From NCBI GenBank assembly GCA_025677815.1, contig JAIXMP010000017.1, positions 434,001 to 498,000 on the forward strand: 64,000 nucleotides of DNA, read 5' to 3'. The number at the start of each line of letters is the position of its first letter. Within the stretch, counting starts at the first letter, position 1. Below, piece by piece: positions 11,797 to 23,289 of this stretch. Source of the DNA: Phascolomyces articulosus (lineage: Eukaryota; Mucoromycota; Mucoromycetes; Mucorales; Lichtheimiaceae). The notes under the pieces are model-generated. The model was given only the letters and a program-made list of their open reading frames with translations. It made no database searches and was not told the origin of the DNA. The translations under genes and the position numbers were made by a program.

Positions 11797-11944
11797 GACG
11801 ATGGGTAACTCGTGTGATTGTTCAATTTCTTTCTTCTTTTCTTCTCTTTTTTTTTTTTTTACTTTACTTCATTACTACTTAATCCTTTCTTTAACCCCCC
11901 CACTCTTCATTTTTTTCTTTTACCTGTAAGTTTCATTCATCAGA

Positions 11945-14355
11945 ATGAAACGAACTTTTGATACCCAACGACGCAAGAGCAAATCACAAGAAGAGAAAAC
12001 AACAATAGAACAACATGAATTACAATTAGATCATCTCGATAAAGAAGTTAAAGAGCATACCACAACTTTACCTGACGATATTGAATCCAAGAGTAATGAT
12101 GAACATCATAAACATCATTCACAAGAAGAACATCAATTTACATGGCGTGCTGCTATTATCGGTTCATTTCTTGGTTGTTTTGTTGGTAAGAAAAAAGAAA
12201 GTTTATTATCAATTTTTATCATTATCTTCTTTTATTTGTGTTACACAGCGCGATTTGTCCCTGAATTTGGCAGAGAGAAAAGATACTAAATTATACTCAT
12301 AATTTTTTTTTTATTTAGCTGCATCAAACTTTTATCTTGGATTAAAGGTCGGATTTACATTTGGCGCTGGTATTTTTGGTGCTATATTTTCATTTGCCAT
12401 TATCAAACCACTTTCTGGTCGACTTCCTTTAGCGTGGGGTGGAGGTTATTTTGGTCCCAAAGAAAATGTTACTGCACAGACCGCAGCAACCACAGCAGGT
12501 GGTTTGTTCAGCGGATTTATTTCATCCATTCCTGCTTTATATAAATTGGGTCTGATGACGACGCCTAGAGGCGATATTGTTGCCTTGACGTTATTTACTA
12601 TATCAGCCGCTTATTATGGTTTGTTTTTTGCTGTACCGCTTAGACGGCATTTTGTTGTCAAACAAGATTTGACGTTTCCTACTCCGCGTGCGGCTGCAAC
12701 AACAATCATTGCTCTTCATGATTCAAAATCAGGTGAAGAGAATGGAATGAAAAAGGCAAAGTGGATGGCTTTCTGGTTTTGTTTCACCTTCATTTGGGGT
12801 ATTATCAGTTTCTTTGTACCCTTCTTTGATACTTGTAAGTATAATAATTGTCCAAATTTAGTAATTTTTATACATTCAGTCAAGTTAGTTTTTAATGTGT
12901 CCTCCGATCAGAAAATTTTTTTTCTCACGCACTTGTCACAAAAAAATATTAACTTCTTTTTTTTTCATTTTAGTACACATCTTGTACTGGATCGGTTATG
13001 CGGCAAGTTACGGGAATTTAATGGGTGCTGATGCAACTTGGGGATGGCATTTCAAATTCGATTTCCCTTTCTTTGGTGCAGGTCTTATGACCCCTGGTTC
13101 TGTTGTTATTCCATTCTTAGTGACTACGATTATCGTCTATGGTATCATTGGTCCGTGCTTGGTTTCTAGTGGCTATTTTGTCAAAGCGTACGGATTTCTT
13201 GATAACGGTGATACAACTCGTTCTTTCTTTTTATGGCCAGGTATTGCCATGTTAGTGTTGGCTGCCTTTTCGGAGTTATTCGTTCGTTATGATACTTTGT
13301 ATCGTGGTATCAAGGGTGGTGTCCTTGAAATGGTCTATGTTACCAAACGTGCTGTAGGCCACATTTACTGCTTAGTTACAGGTAAACATACCTCTTATTC
13401 GGTACGACGACCTACAACCCACAAGGACGAATCTTATACTATTGAAGAACTTGTTCCTGCATGGTGGTGGATGTTGGGTCTTGTCTTATCTGTCATTTTT
13501 ACATGTGCTATCATGGGTGTCTATTTTGGTATGCCTGTCTATCAATCCATCGTCTCAGTCATTTTGGCCTTTATGATGGCTTTTGTGGGTATTCAAGCTT
13601 CAGGTGAAACAGATATCAATCCAAATGGCAGTGTTGCCAAAATGTCCCAATTGATTTTTGCTGGTATGCCAGGTCCCAGCATTGATCAAATTCGAATGAA
13701 CAATTTGATGGCTGGTAATATCACTGCTTCTGCTTCAACTCAATCGGTAGATATGGTAGGTGATCTGAAAACAGGTCAATTGGTGGGTGCCTCTCCCCGT
13801 TCCCAATTCCTTACCCAAGTTTTGGCTTCGGTGGTTGCCATTGGTATTGCTGTGGCTCTTTTCATTCTCTTTACAGATGCGTATCCATGTATCGTTGATA
13901 TGGATGTGAATGCTCCCTGTGAATTTGGATTGAGTGGTGTCTGGGCTTGGATGAGTGTCACCAAATTATTAACGGGAGGTGCTTCATTATCGACCGACTG
14001 TATTATTGTTACATGTGTCTTTGCCGTAGTAGGTATTGCTGGTCCCGTATTGCGCCATTTCTGCTTGCCTCAAAAGTATCACAAATACTTCCCTTCTCTC
14101 AGTGTCGCTGGTCTTGCCATGGTCAATAGTACACCTGATGTCCCTGTAGCCATGTTTATTGGTTGGGTATCCGGAAAAATTTGGAAACGTTTCAAGCCTG
14201 AATCTTATTACATGTATTTGTACAGTGCAGCTGGTGGTATGATTGCTGGTCAAGGAGTTTCTGCCATTATTAAAGCAGTCTTTCAACTTGCCAAAGTCGA
14301 AGGTAATGTTATTGCTGCCACATGTATAGAACAACTGAAAGAAAATTGTCCTTAA
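11945..14355 (+). CDS. OPT-superfamily oligopeptide/siderophore-type transporter (YGL114W-like)
   Basis: Three exons (11945-12185, 12319-12834, 12974-14355) join in phases 1 and 1 to give 712 residues. The first about 65 residues are charged and hydrophilic (Lys/Glu/His-rich). Then come 12-plus hydrophobic helices starting FTWRAAIIGSFLGCFVAASN. Conserved-looking blocks include GWHFKFDFPFFGAGLMTPGS, ADATWGWHF, GETDINPNGSVAKMSQLIFA and PDVPVAMFIGWVSGK near the C-terminus. Length and the QASGETDINP block fit the OPT branch that includes yeast YGL114W and plant YSL proteins. These carriers move peptides or metal chelates across the plasma or vacuolar membrane by proton coupling; the substrate cannot be read from sequence. 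The large third exon alone begins inside intron 2 if read as an open frame, so the true start is the spliced one. Confidence 0.88.
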
Positions 14356-17300
14356 ATAATCATTATCATAATCTATACTTTTATTTTGTAATCATATACC
14401 TTTCATCTATCATCTCTCTCTTCGTTTTATTATACATTTTTATCATTTCATCTGTATCATATGATTCTATATAAAAACAAACAATTTTACATATTATTTA
14501 AAAATAAAATACAATCATTTTTGACATAATAAATCAAATTTCTTCAATTTTATTTCTATATAATAAATTCTTACCGAGTAACAATACACCTTGTCGTCTT
14601 GTTTGTACTAGGGTGGTACGACGCATTAAACTATTATAAATATTCTAATCGTTTATAGTATATCTAGCGACTGCTTTGTAATACTTGCTCCGATTAACAA
14701 GAAGTGGACAAATACAGAAAGTAGTACACGGATAAAATATTTTTTGTTGATCTGCCTATTTTCCTTGCCTTTTAAAATACTATCTCATTACGCGATATTA
14801 ACCGATAATGTCCCCTTCCTCTTACTCATTATTATTATTATTATTATTATTACATGATTCTCATTCTTATTGATCAATGGAAATTTCATATACATCATTC
14901 TTTTTTAACAACTTTTTTTTGAAAGATTCATCATTGTCATGTCACATCACGAAAAATAGATCGGATGAAATTCTATTATTTCTATTTCCTAAGAACCATA
15001 AAAGGGAATTTCCATCGGCTTAACTTCCTTTTTTTGATAACTAAAGAAGAATATTGTAAATGTGTTCTTCTGCTTCATAATTTTCTATTCTTATCTGAAT
15101 AAGGAAAAAAATTGTCGCCGCAGTGGAAAGCGTCAAGTTTATTAGTACGTAAAAGTTAATAAATCACTGGTTTCCCGTAAAGATCCGTAAGAAAGGATGC
15201 ATATTCATGGAAGAATTCGTCACATTCCGCCTTCTATTATTCGTTGTAGTACGATAACAGTGGTGTATTTTCGAATATATTTCTTATTATGTTGCTTCAT
15301 TCTAATTTCCAAGGAAACATTTAATATCATTAACTTTTCTCCAGAATATTTCATTCGAAAAAATGGACCGTCTCTACTATGCAGCTACTGCTAACCAATA
15401 TAATTCAGTACATAATTTTTATCCAGTACCCAATTATTACTAATGAACAACCACATGTTATTGAGAGGCATTGGAAAAAATAGCACTGGCTGACTCATTA
15501 AAAGAAAGTATACTGACTGTTGTCGCTTCTTCTTCTGCTGCTGCTACAGGTAATAATGCTGTTCCAAGACAACAACCCCACTATGGTTTGCCCAATTGCT
15601 AGATGTGTCTCTTTTTCCTGGTCATTATTTGGCGTGTTTTATTTTTAGTTTGTACAATAGTAAAGCTATTAGTAATATATACGTCAAAGAAACAAAAATG
15701 AAAATTATCTATATTTTTTCTTTGCATCTAATACCTTGCTGTTTCCTGGTTATCTGCATGATCCATTACCATTGATAAGGAAAAATCAATCACATTATAA
15801 TGGTACATTCTTAGCGTTTGGTAGAAGAACAAGGGTAATTATTGTCGGATGAGCGGTTCGAGTCTACTAAGACTGTAGTCCTAAAAAATGGCATCATTCA
15901 TGAATCAAACAAAATATATGAATCATGTTCTCTCCTCTGATCATTACTGTGGAATCAAAATAGAAACTAGCTCAATAAACACTTCCTCAATGGTATTCAG
16001 GGTATAGAAACTGAATGATTTAGAAGCAAATTCTTGAAAACCAAATTAGCAATTATCTATATAAATCATGAAAGATTTTATTGAAAAAATACGTAAAAGT
16101 TTGTCCTTCAGCAGTTTTGTAACTTTTACCGTGTCTCAAACGACACTTGGTGAAGATTTCCAAACGATTGGTTATAGAAATTCATAAAAATAGTTAGGGG
16201 ACTTAGTGCTTCGGGTGTATGTATCAATGTTTTTTTTTGAAAACTCAGTAACTAGTTACTTCCTTGACACTTGTTTTGAAAGAGGTAGTAAATTGATTGG
16301 TCCAAAGTATGCGAAGGACTTGTATCTTGGGTTACAGACAGAGGAACAGTAAACATAACAACACGAGGCAAAACCGCACCATCAGTTTATAACAGCGGAG
16401 AAAGTAATGCTTAGAAGCAGTAACAGTGGTAACATTAGCACAGCGACAGTACTTGACCCATCATCGCTTTATCATCAACAAAAAGGACCAGTAATGCGTC
16501 AAGAAAACGCATAAATAACTCAACATCAGAAAATTCCAAAAACCGATTCATCGGAACTGCCACTCAGAACACACGAACAAACCAGAAAATGTTTGGTGTT
16601 ACGAAAGATAATAAAATAGGTTGTTGACAAGGACAGCTACAGCAAGGATATATATCTCGAAAATACCGTTTTGTCTGATTTCACGTTTCCGATTCCATGT
16701 GATTTTTAATTTTTGAAACTCTCTATTAAGTTGTTATTCAATAACGAGAACAGATATTTTGATGAATAGTAACTTTTGTACATATCATCTCAATGCATTT
16801 ATTTATTATAAAGCTTCTAAATCCTTGTTAGAAGGGTATATCACGAAGAAGCAATTTAATCATTCCTGTATATTTATCTTCTATCATTGGCTCCAATCTA
16901 TCAGTCAAGGTACACTTGATCGCTGTGAATATGTAATTGAGAAAACTAACAAGATAATTAAACCCCACGGCCAAAAAACTATTGATCGAATATGGAGAAT
17001 AATCACGTTGAATTTTTGGTGATGAAGCATGGGGACAGGTAGCAACCCTTGACTATTGGAGTATACACCTATGTGGTTTATTACATGATTCCAAGAACAA
17101 TCACAGTGAAATGGAGCAACTATGCCATCCCTTCACTTCTAGTTAAACTTTGACCAATGTTTTGAAAACTGGATTTGCGAATTCTCGGTAATTATATTTC
17201 TTTATTGACTTCAAATAAATATAATAAAATAAACTCTACTTTGGCGCGAGCGAGTATCGAACATGCTGGTTTATAGGTGAAAAGCCTATCAATATTGAAA

Positions 17301-18414
17301 ATCAAAGATGGTGTTGGAGTCCATGGTTATCCTTTTTACTTTAACCGTTTTTCTTCAACTTTCACTCGACCCTTTTATCTTTATTAAATTCTTTCTATGT
17401 TAAATGCATAAAAAAATTGGACTTGAAAGAGAGAGAGAGAGAGAAGGGGGGGGATAAGGCAAGGCGATATTTAATGAATCCAGGAACAAAACCAGCAGGT
17501 ATCATGATGGTCATCTATAAGGTTATTTTTCATTTGTTGCTTCTTAATCTATTCATCATCTTCCATAAAAAAAGTTTCATAATGCTGTCTTAATAAGCAT
17601 TTGAAGAGCGATCGTACTAATTATAAACAATTTGCTTCTTCCAGTAAGACATAGCACAATCCATCGACATAATCATTATTTCATATCGGCGAGAATCGGA
17701 ACCTAGTATATATACAGTAAAATGCTTCCAAATATCTGGTTTGATCGTTGATCATTTTACTACATTGAAAGATCAAAACAAATATAATCACTCGAAGTAG
17801 AAGGGTTGCCACATGATTTTTTTTCTTTGATCTGTGTTGCATCTCTAAGCAATCTATTCAATTTAAATTTGTATTCTAGTATTGGTATACAACAAAAATA
17901 CTCAGATCGTTTATTATGTATACGTAGGATTCAAGCTAGTACCATCGGTCACTGCATGTTGGAAACTATATAATATGTTCCTCATTAGTAGTACATATAT
18001 CACAACTAAAAAAGATATGGTTTAATGGAAGAAAAAATGCCAAATTAACTTTTTGATTAATTGATACGTACCTACGGCACTATTTCTGAATATATATGTA
18101 TCCATTATATTATTATAGCTATTACTTATTGGTGAATATAATAACAATATAATATTACTTTTAAAAATGAAGTATTATAAGAGCACTAATGATTTAGTGC
18201 GAGGTAAATAGTTGTTTTTTTTTATTATTTGGCCTGTTTATGAAAAAAATCGTGGTAACAATTTTTTTATGTAGTAAAAAAAAAAAAGAACGAAAAAGTT
18301 CAGTAACATCACCAAACACAGCTACCAAAAAAAAAATGGAATACTCCTATTGGTTATTATAACTACAACTAGCTTCCTTCCTTGGGCTATATATTCACTG
18401 ACGTTATTATATGA
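14356..18414. other. Gene-poor stretch with decayed coding-like tracts
   Basis: About 4 kb without a gene I can support. A (ATT)n run sits at about 14828-14850 and a GA-rich run near 17425-17445. At 15363-15600 plus-strand pieces read MDRLYYAATANQYNSVHNFY, then EQPHVIE and LADSLKESILTVVASSSAAA in shifting frames ending in a stop, as expected of a decayed Ser/Asn-rich coding region; the family is not recognised. The 87-codon frame at 16759-17022 is also unassigned. A near-perfect hairpin GCACTAA/TTTAGTGC lies at about 18182-18200. Confidence 0.4.
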
Positions 18415-19032
18415 ATGTTACATGGAGTTCGAGATCCCATATCTGGATTGTTATACACCAAGCTAAAAAATGGAACCAGCCCACCAAAGGACCCACTCAA
18501 GCAAGCCATATCCCAAAAACGCGATGAAGAATATAAAATCCGGGCCGATAAAAAGAAAACTATCCGTTGTCTTCGCGATAAAAGAATGATCGACCCAGTA
18601 CTATATCTTCCTGCTACTTCACGTGACCGACACAGATTTATCAAATGGAGAATGCACTAGCTCCCATCCTACCCTCTAAAAGATTGTAGATACGGCCATC
18701 CAGCAGCAAATAGAGAACATTTTACACGTTGTCCTTTGATGAAAGAAGTACTTGATGAGTTGAAAACAACATTTGGTACAATTCCTGGGCTCCAACGAGA
18801 ACTACAACCACTCGACTACGTTATAAATCATCTCCCGCGCTCAGAAGTCGGCTTATCACTTGGATAGTGGACCAACTGCTGGTTTGTACTAATCCGTGCC
18901 CTCCGGGAAATCGACCAATTAAGTCACTCCGAAAATGACTACGAAGAAGATGAACCGGAACCTGAAGAACCACCACTGCCACCACAACTCTCATCATATC
19001 CAACTCAAGAAAGTAACCAAGTTACTATATAA
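18415..19032 (+). pseudogene. LINE (non-LTR retrotransposon) reverse-transcriptase C-terminal fragment
   Basis: A single frame of 206 codons is interrupted by two TAG codons (18658-18660 and about 18865). It reads ...RDRHRFIKWRM(H), stop, LPSYPLKDCRYGHPAANR, EHFTRCPLM..., followed by an acidic Pro-rich tail and TAA at 19030-19032. The W-R-M segment plus C-x-G-H-x5-H-F-x2-C is the zinc-knuckle region that follows the reverse-transcriptase domain in LINE ORF2 proteins of Mucorales. One expected Cys of the knuckle is Tyr here. The upstream RT and endonuclease domains are absent, so this is a 5'-truncated, inactive insertion, the usual fate of LINE copies. Confidence 0.65.
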
Positions 19033-21291
19033 ATATATTTTTTCCACTCCTCTCACTCATAAACATTATACCTTCTATTTTCCCTTTTTATTTCTCTTAC
19101 ATATGTAACATTACCAGATTATTCACACTAGCTTAGCCTTTCCTCCTAAAGGGGGGTTTTTCAGCTGATGCCATATATTCTTTTGCTCATACATAATCAT
19201 TACCACAAAGTACCGCAAGGAAGCAACCACATGCCTATAGGCGCAGGTCAATCCAGTCTTCCACAATAATAGATATAAAAATTTTAATCTATCTGGATTG
19301 TTGAACGCCATATTATTCATATAACGCATTATTTCTTTTGTCTTTTTCACCTTAGTAAATCATTAGAATTATATCAATATATTTAACACATATAAATCTC
19401 CTCTCATTTAGTTATTAGAAAATAAAAAAGGAATACATTCAAAATCATATTACAAAATAAATTGCATTATAATACTTACAATAGAATTATGATAAATGTT
19501 CTATAAAGAGCAGTAGGACAGAAAATAAAGTTTTTTTCTATATGTATTACAAAACACGGTAGCACCTTCATTTTGAGTTTTATATTGTGTCTTAATTGTG
19601 GCCCGTGTTCTCGTCCACGTTCCACTTTTTACGTTGTCTACTTGGTATCCTTCAACATTTTTTGCTTTGCCTTTTTTTTTTTGGTTAGTAGCTATATTAC
19701 CATCCTCTTCCTACTATGTTTCCTTTTTGTGTGTGCTTTTCCCCATAAATCGTTATGGGGATAATGTAAAAAGGACCCTGATTATTGAAAAAATGGCCAC
19801 ACTGTCTTACATATATTTAAAAACATGACACATAATGTTTTAGAACTATAAATACGGGTACGAAAAAAAAGGCAAGGGGCGAAAAAAAAAGTTCAGGGCC
19901 ATGCGGTGCGTGTGATGTACAATGACGATGATCATGGATGATGAGGTGTAATAAGTTTATGAAAATTTTTGGTCTGAGGGTACATGTCATAATAAATAAA
20001 CGAATGAGAAGAATAAACAAATAATGTCATTCTTTCTTTCTTTCTCTTATCACCCAATAAAAAAACTAGTCCTTTTCCTTTCTAGATCATCCAGTTTCAA
20101 ATCATGAGTCTTACGGCAACGTCAATTTTTTTAACAGGTGAAGGGTAGGTTACTGGTTTCTTGTCTGAAGCCACATATAAATGTATGGCTGCATCAAGTG
20201 AGTTTAAAACATTTCTAAACAAGATATTTTATCCAAATAAAGCATGCAAATAAATTTAGTATCCGTTATAGCTAAAGGGATTTATGTGTCAAATGATAAA
20301 TAGTATTACACATATTAATAATAATACACAAACAAACAAGTGTACCAAAAGACCAACGTTTTACTTTTATATTGTTGTTATATAATGTAAACATAAAACC
20401 GGCAGCTGTTACGAAAGGGCGCTTATATAATATATATACAAAATACTGATAGTGCTCCTTGCTCGTTATCATTATCAGTCCACATATCATCGTATGGTGA
20501 TTACGTGATATTAAAGCAAATCAAAAAAAATATGCACTATCCATATCTTTCCTAATTACATGCTGGTTATTATATTATTATTTCCCCTTAAATCTTGATA
20601 AGACCTCACTACATGTTAAGAGTAACTGTTATCTATCAGGCCATTTTTTTTTCTTTGTAAATAAACTAGTATACTAATGCTACTTCCACTCGCTCAGCAT
20701 GTGAGTCACGCGATTCACATTTTATATAATATAATGGTTTTGTGAGTGCTTGCTATATACTACTATTACTATTGCAACAACTTGATTATAATTTTAAATT
20801 TATAATGATGTGATTCTGCAGATTCATATAAGAAGAACGAAAAAATATTTATATGAATTTCATGTATATATAGTATTATAAAAATGATAAAAACTAAAAT
20901 TACAAAAAAAAAAAAAATGAGTGAGAGAGAGAGAAAGAAGGAAAGAGAAGTAATGACTAGCAATAGAAGAAGAATGCACAGCATTCAAAGAAGATACAAT
21001 AGAACATAATTTCTTTATAGTAAGCAACAATATAACAGAAAATGTATCATTTTTTTTTGTTGTGATTGTAATTGTATACTGCATATTATTTTTGATAATC
21101 GGGAGGGTGTGTGTATAAGAATTGCTGTGATGGATGCCTGGATGGATATAATTGATGCGGGTAACTCTAATACATTTGGTGTTCGAGATAATATATTGAA
21201 TATATATTGATGTTGGGACTAGGAAGAAATAAAGGGAAAAAACAAAAAAAAATGACAGGACTTGATATTTGTCATTGTGGCTCTAACAAGT
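19033..21291. other. Gene-poor stretch
   Basis: Mostly AT-rich. A minus-strand frame 19123-19350 (75 codons, contains NNMAFNNPDRLKFLYLLLWK) has a more protein-like composition than its surroundings and lies just beyond the LINE fragment; it could be a relic of another mobile element, but I cannot place it. Nothing else is supported. Confidence 0.4.
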
Positions 21292-21699
21292 TCAAATAAT
21301 TTCTGACCGACGCAGCCATTGATTGATTTGCTGTTTACTAGGTCGGCGCCCTAAACTATTTGGATTGGTATGATCTTCTTTCACTATCAAAAATGTGGTA
21401 GGATCATTGACAATAACAACACGAGAAAATGTAACACGACGACGTGGTTGCCCTTCATAATAATGACGGCGTTGTTTTTGATGTTTTGATTCAGTTGTAT
21501 GATTACTTCCGAATGAGGATGACGAATAAGATGTGGATGCTGTTGATGTTGTACTGGTAGATTTCTTCCTTACTAACATATGTCCTCGTTTAATAAATGT
21601 TGAAATTGGACTACTAATATTGGAAGGAGTTGTATTATTATCATAGGCGTCTTCATCATATGGCTGATGTTGTTGTCGTGGATTTAAAAAGCTCAACAT
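21292..21699 (-). CDS. Small Ser/Thr-rich basic protein, hypothetical
   Basis: Single exon, ATG at 21699, 135 residues. The first 80 residues are Ser/Thr/Asn-rich and probably disordered. The C-terminal 55 residues are basic, with PRRRVTFSRVVIVNDPTTFL followed by a Lys/Arg/Ser-rich end (LGRRPSKQQINQWLRRSEII). The KR-VTF pattern resembles RVxF-type PP1-docking segments, which is only a suggestion. A T-rich run follows the start-proximal side and AT-rich DNA surrounds the frame, while the frame itself has clearly higher GC content, supporting a real gene. No family is recognised and no function is proposed. Confidence 0.55.
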   Translation of the reverse strand: MLSFLNPRQQHQPYDEDAYDNNTTPSNISSPISTFIKRGHMLVRKKSTSTTSTASTSYSSSSFGSNHTTESKHQKQRRHYYEGQPRRRVTFSRVVIVNDPTTFLIVKEDHTNPNSLGRRPSKQQINQWLRRSEII

Positions 21700-22260
21700 G
21701 ATTGATTCGTTTTTTTTTTCTTAGTAGTTTTATGTAAATGAAATCAGAACAAGTTTGATACAATGAAAAAAAATATGTGAAAGAAAAGAAAAAAAGAAAG
21801 AAAAATAGATGGTGTGAACAAAATTTTTAATGATGAATTTATAACTTGGGCCTACATGATCTGGTCTGACAGGTCCCCCTACCCTCTTTCTCGCCCCATT
21901 TATTCCTGCTGATTAAATTATGATGGTTTGATATGGGAAGAAGGGGAACAAAAAGCAAGCAGTAGAAGCAAGTATTATGCCAGTGGTCACAATGGATAAT
22001 ATTGTATGCGCCCGGCATATTTTGGATATATATATATATATATATGCGCCTAATGCTCCTGTGCACACATACATATATATATATACTAAAACATCCACAT
22101 AGTTCGTATTATATATATATATATATTCAAAAAAAGTTTCTTTTTTTTTTTTTTTGGCCAGTTCAGTCAAGAATAAATATAATCAAGAATAAGCAGATTC
22201 CTTTTATGAAAAAAAAAAGAATAGTTGACATCAAAATAAATATTTATATTATGGGCCTTA
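21700..22260. other. Intergenic with AT microsatellites
   Basis: Contains (TA)n runs at about 22027-22046, 22072-22084 and 22110-22127 and a T16 run near 22141. The overlapping frames here translate the repeats (YIYIYI) and are not genes. Confidence 0.6.
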
Positions 22261-22595
22261 TTATTTAGGAAACTGAATAGAAATCCAGGAAAGATCCAAA
22301 CATTGGGCTGCATCATTGTACTGTCTTTCATTTTTACTAGTAACTTGTGATAGTAGCTCTGGTAAGAAAGAATTTGTCAGTAGTTAATATTATACTCACT
22401 TGACTTATCTCCCATCATATCTAATCACTTTTTTAAATATGTGAAAATATATTTTTTTTGTAAAATTTGAATCAGTAGCATAAAAAAAAGCATGGTTGCC
22501 TTTTTTTTTTAACTCGGATCTTCAAATAATACGTCGAAGTAATCGATATTAGCTGTACCAAAGTTTTGTAATCCCATTATATGTTTATTATTCAT
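22261..22595 (-). CDS. Tiny three-exon gene, hypothetical protein
   Basis: Three short exons join cleanly in frame: 22595-22514, 22420-22400 and 22358-22261, giving at least 66 residues from the ATG at 22595. The intron phases are 1 and 1; intron 1 is 93 nt and intron 2 only 41 nt, with a GTGAGT donor, a TACTGAC branch-like site and a CCAG end. The product reads NFGTANIDYFDVLFEDPNMM, then GDKSKLLSQVTSKNERQYND and AAQCLDLSWISIQFPK. An acceptor TAG at 22604-22602 suggests that further 5' exons exist; a candidate begins at ATG 22825 (MDAVKEESFSNFHYLW...) but I could not join it in frame. No family is recognised. The evidence is the coherence of the splice frame, not homology. Confidence 0.45.
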
Positions 22596-23289
22596 TAGCT
22601 GCTATTTTTTTGTTGTTGTTGTCGTGGGGTTCTTGTTGTCCATAACCTGTTTTGTTATCGTTTTTTTTTTTTTTACTTTCTTTATTATGATTATTAATAT
22701 AATCTAATTTTGTTACTTGTTTTTTCAAAGTATTCTATTTTACTCGACAGAAAGCGACAATTCTTATTTAACGATAACCATAAATAATGGAAGTTAGAAA
22801 AAGATTCTTCTTTTACAGCATCCATCCACAGTTTGATTTTCGGGGGTCAGAGAAGAAGAGAGTTAGAAAAGAAACAACAACCCACTATTATTTTGTCAAG
22901 TATATTAAACAATGATTGTCGAGTTATGCATATAAAATATATACTTCTTGCCGTGGTTATATTACTTTATTTCAATAAAACATAAATGTATATACTAATG
23001 CAAGTCAGTCAATTTTTGATAAAGACAACATCATTTATTAGGGATCAATGCCTTCCCCCCAGTCCCTCAATATGATGGTTTATTACCATTGATAAATGCT
23101 TTTTCTTCATATATAAACAAGTATATATATCAATTATTACGGTTTATCCATCACCATTCTTTTAATCCATACTCCCATTATATTTATTCTCCCCCGAGAA
23201 AAAAAAAGGAGGCTATTTTTACCTTACAAGTTATTTATAAAATAACTGTGCTTACAATTTATTCTCACATTCTATTATCTTATTTAATA
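22596..23289. other. Intergenic / possible 5' exons of the tiny gene
   Basis: Contains a CAA-rich tract (about 22611-22640 on the minus strand) and, on the minus strand, a pyrimidine-rich leader at about 22840-22880 before ATG 22825. The remainder up to the oxidoreductase stop codon looks like 3' untranslated and spacer DNA. Confidence 0.35.

Noticed and set aside
17240..17300. tRNA-like sequence on the minus strand
   Set aside because: A TTCGA-type loop, a CGCGCCA-like end and a perfect anticodon-type stem with loop CTTTTCA are present, but the T stem has mismatches, there is no D arm and no pairing 5' acceptor strand. At best a tRNA relic.
18182..18200. Short perfect hairpin as terminator or regulatory element
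   Set aside because: An isolated 7-8-bp stem in AT-rich DNA without a nearby gene; chance cannot be excluded.
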